From assembly GCA_002415335.1 (NCBI GenBank), contig DHXL01000105.1:1-12169 (forward strand): a stretch of 12,169 nucleotides of DNA, written 5' to 3'. Each line of letters opens with the position of its first letter. The first letter of the stretch is position 1. The DNA comes from Oxalobacteraceae bacterium UBA5157. GTDB lineage: Bacteria > Pseudomonadota > Gammaproteobacteria > Burkholderiales > Burkholderiaceae_D. Made by a program: the position numbers and the translations under genes. The notes beneath the pieces were generated by a model, which saw only the letters and a program-made list of their open reading frames with translations, had not been told where the DNA came from and ran no database searches. Below, piece after piece: positions 6,042 through 12,169 of this stretch.

Positions 6042-6410
6042 TTAATCTCTGCGTTCCGCCTGCTCGCGCGCGTCCAGCTTGCGATTTGCTTTTTCCTCGA
6101 TACCCGATAACCCTTCACGTCGCGCCAATTCAGTCAGCACATCCTGCGGCTTCAGGTTGAATTGTGCCAGCAGGATCAGTGAATGGAACCAGAGATCGGC
6201 ACACTCGTAGACAACTTTCGAGGTGTCGCCGTCGACCCGCGCATCTTTCGCCGCCATCACGGTTTCGGTCGCTTCCTCACCGATTTTCTTCAGAATCGCA
6301 TCGTCGCCTTTGGCGAATAGGCGCGCGACGTAGGATTTATCGGGATCGCCGCCGTTGATCGGCTTGCGCGACTCGATCACGTCGGCCAGGCGCTGCAAAG
6401 TATCATTCAT
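6042..6410 (-). CDS. hisE: phosphoribosyl-ATP pyrophosphohydrolase HisE
   Basis: The 122-residue cytoplasmic enzyme removes pyrophosphate from phosphoribosyl-ATP to give phosphoribosyl-AMP, the second step of histidine synthesis. It is an all-helical MazG-like fold. The key segment KKIGEEATETVMAAKD (41-56) supplies the metal-binding glutamates, and VYECADLWFHSLILL (67-81) supplies the conserved Glu/Asp pair. The N-terminus LQRLADVIESRKP is usual, and the C-terminal about 20 residues are a charged extension. The start at 6410 (MNDTLQRLAD) was chosen because homology begins there. The frame extends upstream to 6539, but only as an out-of-frame reading of hisI. It overlaps hisI by 8 bases, so translation is probably coupled. 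HisI and HisE are separate genes here, not the fused HisIE seen in enterics. Confidence 0.95.
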   Translation of the reverse strand: MNDTLQRLADVIESRKPINGGDPDKSYVARLFAKGDDAILKKIGEEATETVMAAKDARVDGDTSKVVYECADLWFHSLILLAQFNLKPQDVLTELARREGLSGIEEKANRKLDAREQAERRD

Positions 6411-6821
6411 GCGGGATTCCTGCCTGGTAGAAGCTCTCGGGATTTTGCAGGACCGGTTCGGTCGTTTGCCATTCTCCATTTTTTTCGTCGCCCTCAAACT
6501 TCTGGAAAAAGCAGGAATGACGACCGGTGTGGCAGGCAATGCCTTCGATTTGTTCGACCTTCAGCAAGATCACGTCTTCATCGCAATCGAGGCGGATCTC
6601 GCACACTTTCTGGGTATGGCCGGATTCCTCTCCCTTGTGCCACAATTTCTTGCGCGAGCGGCTCCAGTACACGGCTTCGCCGAGTTGCACGGTCTTGGCG
6701 AGCGCGTCCCGGTTCATCCAGGCGAACATCAGCACGTCGTTCGAACCGACTTCCTGCGCGATGACCGGCACCAGGCCGTTCTCATCCCATTGCACCCTAT
6801 TCAGCCATTTGGCTTTCACGC

Positions 6822-6825
<4 letters not shown>
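6403..6825 (-). CDS. hisI: phosphoribosyl-AMP cyclohydrolase HisI
   Basis: The 140-residue enzyme opens the adenine ring of phosphoribosyl-AMP (third step of histidine biosynthesis). Diagnostic motifs are all present: YWSRSRKKLWHKGEESGHTQ (53-72); the metal-binding cluster LDCDED (79-84, with D80, D82, D84 and zinc-ligand-type C81); and ACHTGRHSCFF (97-107, with C98 and C105). The enzyme uses zinc and magnesium in characterised relatives. It is the monofunctional form. The start overlaps the hisF stop in an ATGA of 4 bases, and the end overlaps hisE by 8 bases. This is the tightest part of the operon and suggests translational coupling and near-equal expression. Confidence 0.96.
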
Positions 6826-7582
<757 letters not shown>

Positions 7583-7586
<4 letters not shown>

Positions 7587-8386
7587 GACGGATCGGTTTC
7601 CGGTTCGTCCGAGTCGCTCGGTGCAATGGTCAGCTCGTCGGCGCGCTCTTGTGCCGAGCGCAGGTCCAGCGTGCCTTCGTAGATCGAACGGCCGCAAATC
7701 ACGCCTTCGATGCCTTCGTCCTGCACCGCGCACAGCGCCTCGACATCCTTGACATTGTGCACGCCGCCCGAAGCGATGACCGGGATCGTCATGCTCCGCG
7801 CCAGCTTGACCGTCGCTTCGATGTTGACGCCGCCCATCATGCCATCGCGGCCGATGTCGGTATAGACGATCGCTTCGCAGCCGTAATCTTCGAATTTCTT
7901 GGCAAGGTCGATCACTTCGTGACCGGACAGCTTGCTCCATCCATCGGTTGCGACCTTGCCATCCCTGGCGTCGAGGCCGACGATGATCTGGCCCGGAAAT
8001 GCGCTGCATGCGTCGTGCAGGAATCCGGGATTCTTGACCGCCGCCGTGCCGATGATGATGTAGCTCAAGCCGTTGTCCAGGTAGCGTTCGATGGTATCGA
8101 GATCGCGGATGCCGCCGCCCAATTGGATCGGGATTTCGCCGACTTCATTTTCCAGGGCGAATTCGCGCACCGACTGGATAATGGCCCTGACCGCCGCTTC
8201 GTTACGTGGTTTGCCGGCGAACGCGCCGTTCAAGTCCACCAGATGCAGCCGGCGCGCGCCCTGCGCCAGCCAGTGGCGCGCCATTTGGGCGGGGTCTTCG
8301 GAGAACACGGTCGCTTGGTTCATATCGCCCTGTTTCAGGCGTACGCAGTGACCGTCTTTGAGGTCGATGGCAGGTATCAGCAGCAT
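7583..8386 (-). CDS. hisA: ProFAR isomerase HisA
   Basis: The 267-residue barrel enzyme isomerises ProFAR to PRFAR (Amadori rearrangement), feeding HisF/HisH. The general acid/base aspartates are D8 in LLIPAIDLKDG and D139 in IIVGLDARDG. Other typical blocks are LHLVDLNGAF (47-56), IQLGGGIRD (87-95), YTDIGRDGMMGG and PVIASGGVHN. The C-terminus carries an extra acidic tail (TIAPSDSDEPETDPS), about 15 residues beyond the usual barrel end, probably disordered. ATG 8386 begins the conserved N-terminus, but no good ribosome binding site precedes it, and a 64-base gap separates it from hisH. The end overlaps hisF by 4 bases. HisA and HisF are homologous half-barrel duplicates, as usual. Confidence 0.96.
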
Positions 8387-8450
8387 GGCTACGTGGATGG
8401 CGTAAGGGTTGGGGGAAATGGCTCAGTGAACGATTCGGCGCCGGGCGTTG

Positions 8451-9089
8451 TTATGGGTTCCAGTGAACGAAATTCTTATACAGTTGTAGACCTGCTGCCG
8501 CACTTTTTTCCGGATGGAACTGCGTCGCAAAAATATTATCACACGCCACCGCGCTGCAAAATGGCGCCCCGTAGTCGGTCTCGCCTGCGGTGTGTGCCGG
8601 ATCGGCGGGCGCTGCATAATAGCTATGCACGAAATAGAAGTAGCTATCGTCGGCAATCCCGTGCCACAGTGGATGCGACAAGGTTTGGCGCACCGTGTTC
8701 CAGCCCATCTGCGGTACTTTAAAGCGTGAACCATCTTCCTGCAAGCGGCCTTCGAGATGGAACCGCACCACCTTTCCCGGCAGCAGTCCCAAACCCGGTG
8801 TGTCGCCCTCTTCGCTCCAGTCGAACAATAATTGCTCGCCGACGCATACACCGAACATCGGCTTCGAGCGCGACGCCTCCATCACTGCGTCTTGCAGGCC
8901 GGATTCGCTAAGGCAACGCATGCAATCCGGAATCGCTCCCTGGCCCGGAAATACCAGGCGGTCCGCGCTGCGAATATCGGCTACCTCACCGGAGATGCAC
9001 ACTTCCGCTTCCGGCGCGACATGGCGCAGCGCCTGCGCCACCGAGCGCAGATTACCCATGCCGTAATCAACCACAACAATTTTGTTCAT
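8451..9089 (-). CDS. hisH: imidazole glycerol phosphate synthase glutaminase subunit HisH
   Basis: The 212-residue class I glutamine amidotransferase releases ammonia from glutamine and channels it into HisF. The N-terminus KIVVVDYGMGNLRSV is diagnostic. The oxyanion region is VFPGQGAIPDC (46-56). The catalytic triad is C82 in FGVCVGEQLLF, H192 and E194 in FATQFHPEKS. The nucleophile motif reads GVCVGEQ instead of the common GxCxGMQ; I believe this is usual for betaproteobacteria. The domain ends at a typical LYKNFVHW. ATG 9089 is preceded by a GGAAT-type ribosome binding site. It lies 33 bases after hisB. The marC-like gene often found between hisB and hisH in Burkholderia is absent. Confidence 0.96.
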   Translation of the reverse strand: MNKIVVVDYGMGNLRSVAQALRHVAPEAEVCISGEVADIRSADRLVFPGQGAIPDCMRCLSESGLQDAVMEASRSKPMFGVCVGEQLLFDWSEEGDTPGLGLLPGKVVRFHLEGRLQEDGSRFKVPQMGWNTVRQTLSHPLWHGIADDSYFYFVHSYYAAPADPAHTAGETDYGAPFCSAVACDNIFATQFHPEKSAAAGLQLYKNFVHWNP

Positions 9090-9122
9090 GTCAGCAATTC
9101 CAACTTCAATGCGGTGAGACGG

Positions 9123-9719
9123 CTACAGGCTGCCTTTGGTCGATGGAATCATGCCGGCAGCGCGCGCGTCGAGTTCGGACGCCATGCGCAGTGCGCGGCC
9201 GAACGCCTTGAATACCGTTTCGCATTGATGGTGGGCATTGTCGCCGCGCAAGTTGTCGATATGCAGAGACACCAGCGCGTGATTGACGAAACCCTGGAAG
9301 AATTCGTGCGCCAGGTCGACGTCGAAGGTGCCAATCATCGAACGCTTGAACGGCACGTGGAATTCGAGCCCCGGACGGCCGGAAAAATCGATGACGACGC
9401 GCGACAAGGCCTCGTCCAGCGGCACGTAGGCATGACCATAGCGGCGGATGCCTTTCTTGTCGCCGATTGCCTTGGCGAATGCCTGTCCGAGCGTGATACC
9501 GACATCTTCCACCGTGTGATGCGCATCGATATGCAAGTCGCCTTTGGCTTCGATATCGAGGTCGATCAAGCCGTGGCGCGCGATCTGGTCCAGCATGTGG
9601 TCGAGGAAGGGCACGCCGGTGTTCAGCTTTTGCTGACCGCTGCCGTCGATGTTGATGGCGACGCGGATCTGCGTTTCGTTGGTGTGGCGGACGACTTCGG
9701 CGGTGCGTGGCGTGGGCAT
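9123..9719 (-). CDS. hisB: imidazoleglycerol-phosphate dehydratase HisB
   Basis: The 198-residue enzyme dehydrates imidazoleglycerol phosphate to imidazole-acetol phosphate. It is monofunctional: there is no phosphatase domain as in enteric HisB, so histidinol-phosphate phosphatase must be encoded elsewhere. The manganese-binding His-rich motifs are PFLDHMLDQIARHG (37-50), DAHHTVEDVGI (65-75) and DNAHHQCETVFK (about 160-171). HVPFKRSMIGTFD is also typical. In relatives the enzyme forms a 24-mer. The start at 9719 has an AAGAGA ribosome binding site. A 106-base gap with a duplicated imperfect palindrome separates it from hisC. Confidence 0.96.
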   Translation of the reverse strand: MPTPRTAEVVRHTNETQIRVAINIDGSGQQKLNTGVPFLDHMLDQIARHGLIDLDIEAKGDLHIDAHHTVEDVGITLGQAFAKAIGDKKGIRRYGHAYVPLDEALSRVVIDFSGRPGLEFHVPFKRSMIGTFDVDLAHEFFQGFVNHALVSLHIDNLRGDNAHHQCETVFKAFGRALRMASELDARAAGMIPSTKGSL

Positions 9720-9741
9720 AATCTCTTAAGTATTGCTGAAT

Positions 9742-9814
9742 AGAGTCAAGCGTGGCGTTACTCTGTTCAACTGACTGAAAAAGCGGGAAAGCGTTAAGCG
9801 TAGCGTCACTCTGT
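9742..9814. repeat. two copies of an imperfect-palindromic repeat between hisC and hisB
   Basis: Two 22-base segments at 9745-9766 and 9793-9814 are direct repeats with 19 identities; all three differences are transitions, and the period is 48 bases. Each copy, extended three bases leftwards (9742-9764 and 9790-9812), can fold into an imperfect hairpin around a central GCGTNGC, and the main stem pairs are kept in both. On the minus strand the copy next to hisC begins GGGGGACAGAGT, a phrase I associate with REP-like repeats in proteobacteria; that link is from memory. The repeats lie within the operon transcript and are not followed by a T run, so they are not a classic terminator. Confidence 0.6.
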
Positions 9815-9825
9815 CCCCCAACGGA

Positions 9826-10899
9826 CTAAAATACTGACGCCCGGAGAGCCTCGAGGAACAATGCGTTTTCATGCGGCGTGCTGACGGTCACCCGCAAGCA
9901 ATTGGCCAGCAATGCATGCATTTTACCCACATTTTTAATGAGAATTTTGCGTCGCAGCAGATTTGCAAAGACTTCGTCCGCGTCTTGCACCCGAATCAAC
10001 AGAAAATTCGCCGCCGACGGGAATACTTCGACTCCCGCCAAATCTGCCAATGCGGCGCTCAATCTCGTCCGTTCGGCCCGCACCGCCTCGGCTTGCGCAT
10101 CCAGCACGGCGGCGTGATCCAGCACGAATTCGGCCGCAGCCTGGGTCAGCACGTTGATGTTGTAGGGCGGACGCACCTTGTCGAATTCGGCCAGCAAGGC
10201 CGCGCTGGCCGCCATATAACCGAGCCGGATGCCTGCCAGGCCGAGCTTGGATACGGTACGCATCACGACTAGGTTGCCGAATTCAGCCAGGCGCGGCATG
10301 AAACTGGCTTGCGCGAACGGCTGGTACGCCTCGTCGACAATCACGATCCCGCGCTCGCCGACCGCCGCCAGTATCTCGACCATATCGCCGGCATCGAACA
10401 AGGTGCCGGTCGGATTGTTCGGGTAAGCCAGATACGTGATCGCCGGTCGATGCAGTGCAATCGCGGCCAGCATCGCCTCCTTGTCGAGTGAAAAGTCGGC
10501 CTTGAGCGGCACGCCGATAAACTCCAGACCGGCGAACTGGGCCGACATTGCGTACATCACGAAACCGGGCAACGGCGCCAGCACCTTGGCGCCGGGCTGC
10601 GCGCAGGCAATACTGATCATCGAGATCAACTCGTCCGAGCCATTGCCGAGCACCACGTCAAAGCCGCCAGGGACGCCGAGTTTGTCGCGGATCTTGGCTT
10701 TCAGCGCGGCGTAGCTTGGCACTGGATAACGGTTCATCGCGACGTCGGCCAGGCGCCGGCCCAGCTCGGCGCGTAGCTGCTCGGGCAAGGCATATGGATT
10801 TTCCATCGCGTCGAGCTTCACGAAGCCGGTCGAATCAGGCACGTGATAGGCCGCCAGCGCGCGGATATCGGGGCGGATGATGTTTTCGATTAAGGGCAT
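9826..10899 (-). CDS. hisC: histidinol-phosphate aminotransferase HisC
   Basis: The 357-residue PLP enzyme (fold type I) transfers the amino group of glutamate to imidazole-acetol phosphate. Features in order: N-terminal substrate segment KLDAMENPYALP (28-39), GNGSDELI (85-92), AYPNNPTGTLF (158-168, with N161), IVDEAYQPFA (187-196, with D189) and the PLP lysine K218 in RTVSKLGLAGIRLGYM. The arginine of IRLGYM is the usual phosphate/substrate ligand. The length matches HisC. The ATG at 10899 lies 21 bases after the methyltransferase stop and has no strong ribosome binding site. hisB follows after 97 bases of spacer. The family has paralogues acting on tyrosine or phenylalanine, but location makes the histidine role near certain. 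Confidence 0.96.
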   Translation of the reverse strand: MPLIENIIRPDIRALAAYHVPDSTGFVKLDAMENPYALPEQLRAELGRRLADVAMNRYPVPSYAALKAKIRDKLGVPGGFDVVLGNGSDELISMISIACAQPGAKVLAPLPGFVMYAMSAQFAGLEFIGVPLKADFSLDKEAMLAAIALHRPAITYLAYPNNPTGTLFDAGDMVEILAAVGERGIVIVDEAYQPFAQASFMPRLAEFGNLVVMRTVSKLGLAGIRLGYMAASAALLAEFDKVRPPYNINVLTQAAAEFVLDHAAVLDAQAEAVRAERTRLSAALADLAGVEVFPSAANFLLIRVQDADEVFANLLRRKILIKNVGKMHALLANCLRVTVSTPHENALFLEALRASVF

Positions 10900-10920
10900 A
10901 CGTTCACGGGTTCGATGCGA

Positions 10921-11835
10921 TCAAAAGCCAAGTGCTTGTTGTTTGGAATCCGGTGCCGAGTCTTCTTGATTTTCTTCCGCGCCTTTCTTGCTTTTCTTGC
11001 GTTTCCTTACTTGGATCAGGTCGGTGATCTTGGCCCGCACCGGCTCGGTCGGTTGCGGATTGATCTGCTCGGTAAGCTGTCCTTCGGGCGCAGCTAAACG
11101 GCGCTCAATGATCTCGCAATAGGCCGGATTCAATTCGAAGCCGACAAAATCGCGGCCGCAGCGCTGTGCAGCCACCGCCGTGGTCCCGGTGCCCATGAAG
11201 GGATCGAGAATGACGCCGCCTTGCGGACACGACGCTTTCACCATGCGCTCGACAATTTCCAACGGCTTTTGGGTCGGATGATCCGCCCGTTCAGGATGTT
11301 CGCGATGCAGGCGCGACACGCTCCAAACGTCTTTCGGGTTGTAGCCTATTTCCAGCCACTTGGCACCAACGAAAATCGAGCGCGAGCGGGCCTTCTTGGT
11401 TTCGGCATCGTACGGAATCCGGATCGCATCGAGGTCGAAGTAATAGCCCTTTTGCTTCGCGAAAAAACCGATCGTGTCGTGCACAGAGGTGAAGCTGCGC
11501 GTGCTGCCGCCCATCGACGGCACCCGTCTATCCCAGATGATTTCATTCATCATTGTCATGCGTTGTTTCAGCATCACGAAGATTTCCGGCGAATAGCGCC
11601 AGGTCAGAAAAATGTAGAGGCTGCCGCTCGGCTTCAGTTTGGGCAGCGCCGCATCAATCCATTGTTCGGTCCAATGTAGGTAGGCGGCGGCTTCCAGTTT
11701 ATCGGAATCGTTCCCGTATTCCTTGCCGAGACCGTACGGCGGATCGGTCAGGATCAAGTCGATCGTGCCATCGGGAATGCGCGCAATGCCGGTCAACGCA
11801 TCTTCGCAAAAGACGCGATTGAGCCATTCGCTCAC
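10921..11835 (-). CDS. beta-class DNA methyltransferase (probably N6-adenine), no cognate nuclease seen
   Basis: The 304-residue SAM-dependent enzyme shows the amino-methyltransferase motifs in beta-class order. The catalytic motif LTDPPYGLG (29-37, DPPY at 31-34) comes first, then a central variable region, then HPTQKP (186-191) and the SAM-binding motif ILDPFMGTGTTAVAA (209-223, followed by VGFELN). DPPY rather than SPPY favours N6-adenine over N4-cytosine; target sequence is unknown. The C-terminus is a low-complexity tail with RKRKKSKKGAEENQEDSAP (277-295). The start is GTG at 11835, 22 bases after hisD, with an AGGT ribosome binding site. hisC begins 21 bases after the stop. No endonuclease or specificity gene is present, so it is either a solitary regulatory methylase or one whose partner lies elsewhere. 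Its insertion between hisD and hisC ties its expression to histidine biosynthesis genes. Confidence 0.9.
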   Translation of the reverse strand: MSEWLNRVFCEDALTGIARIPDGTIDLILTDPPYGLGKEYGNDSDKLEAAAYLHWTEQWIDAALPKLKPSGSLYIFLTWRYSPEIFVMLKQRMTMMNEIIWDRRVPSMGGSTRSFTSVHDTIGFFAKQKGYYFDLDAIRIPYDAETKKARSRSIFVGAKWLEIGYNPKDVWSVSRLHREHPERADHPTQKPLEIVERMVKASCPQGGVILDPFMGTGTTAVAAQRCGRDFVGFELNPAYCEIIERRLAAPEGQLTEQINPQPTEPVRAKITDLIQVRKRKKSKKGAEENQEDSAPDSKQQALGF

Positions 11836-11857
11836 GGGCGCACCTGTTGCATGCTCG

Positions 11858-12169
11858 TCATTTCAGGCGATACTCGGCCGACCGTGCATGTGCCTGCAAG
11901 CCCTCGCCATAAGCCAGTTCCGCCGCGACCTTGCCGAGCGACTGGGCACCCGCCTGGCTGACATGGATGATGCTTGAGCGCTTCTGAAAATCGTACACGC
12001 CGAGCGGCGAGGAAAAGCGCGCCGTGCGTGAAGTCGGCAGCACATGGTTCGGCCCGGCGCAGTAATCACCCAGCGACTCGGACGAAAACCGCCCGAGGAA
12101 CATCGCGCCGGCGTGACGTACCAGGTCGGCCCATTGCTGCGGATTCTCGGCCGATATTTCCAGATGCTC
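11858..12169 (-). CDS. hisD: histidinol dehydrogenase HisD (C-terminal part)
   Basis: Only the last 103 residues are in the window; the 5' part lies beyond the right edge. HisD oxidises histidinol to histidine in two NAD-dependent steps and needs zinc. The visible part begins EHLEIS, and these first two residues align with the catalytic Glu326-His327 pair of the E. coli enzyme. On that numbering, D35 of the fragment in ESLGDYCAGPNHVLPT falls exactly at zinc ligand Asp360, and H94 in YGEGLQAHARSAEYR falls at His419, so the register agrees without gaps. SSPLGVYDFQKRSSI is also typical. The frame ends in TGA at 11858, 22 bases before the methyltransferase start. hisG would be expected further right, which is inference. 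Confidence 0.96.
   Translation of the reverse strand, partial: EHLEISAENPQQWADLVRHAGAMFLGRFSSESLGDYCAGPNHVLPTSRTARFSSPLGVYDFQKRSSIIHVSQAGAQSLGKVAAELAYGEGLQAHARSAEYRLK

Noticed and set aside
6411..6539. 43-codon upstream extension of hisE
   Set aside because: It is the hisI 3' region in another frame; HisE homology starts at 6410.
7587..8009. 141-codon upstream extension of hisF
   Set aside because: It is the hisA region in another frame; HisF homology starts precisely at 7586 with an ATGA overlap.
7649..8722. 357-codon plus-strand frame over hisA and hisH
   Set aside because: It lies antisense to two well-supported genes and shows no domain or start signal; GC-rich codon bias explains it.
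8832..9743. 303-codon plus-strand frame over hisB and hisH
   Set aside because: It is antisense to hisB and part of hisH with no recognisable protein features.
9720..9825. intrinsic terminator between hisC and hisB
   Set aside because: The hairpins are imperfect and not followed by a T run on the minus strand, and the downstream his genes would need their own promoter.

Overview
The window looks like chromosomal DNA of a betaproteobacterium, most likely a Burkholderiales member near Oxalobacteraceae. This is judged from gene order, moderately high G+C and protein character; no database search was run. The gene order Rieske subunit / HtrA protease / tatC-tatB-tatA / HIT protein / hisE-I-F-A-H-B-C-D is, from general knowledge, a familiar arrangement in that group. 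It is mainly a core housekeeping region. No phage, transposase gene, CRISPR array, tRNA or rRNA was seen.

Left part (1-2157): the start of petA (Rieske iron-sulfur subunit of cytochrome bc1, minus strand, cut by the window edge) diverges from mscL (plus strand) across a 322-base gap that holds a good sigma70-type promoter for petA. mscL converges on a NarL/FixJ-type response regulator with no partner kinase in view. A 469-base non-coding gap follows. It contains a perfect 11-bp inverted repeat and an 8-bp one.

Middle (2158-4042): a membrane-anchored, single-PDZ HtrA-type serine protease is followed closely by a DUF2461/TIGR02453-type gene of unknown function. The latter overlaps tatC tail to tail by 4 bases, so no terminator fits between the two opposing transcription units.

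Right part (4039-12169, all minus strand, transcription running right to left): hisD (partial), a beta-class DNA methyltransferase, hisC, hisB, hisH, hisA, hisF, hisI, hisE, hinT, tatA, tatB, tatC. The his genes cover imidazoleglycerol-phosphate synthase (HisH+HisF), the HisI, HisE and HisA steps before it, and the HisB, HisC and HisD steps after it. hisG and the histidinol-phosphate phosphatase are not in the window. hisA/hisF and hisF/hisI overlap by 4 bases and hisI/hisE by 8, so they are probably translationally coupled. The last genes form the twin-arginine translocase; the Rieske protein at the left edge has a twin-arginine N-terminus and is a plausible substrate.

The least expected items are the stand-alone methyltransferase inside the histidine cluster, a pair of near-identical imperfect palindromes between hisC and hisB, and the 11-bp dyad upstream of the response regulator. 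I found no convincing undescribed multi-gene system.
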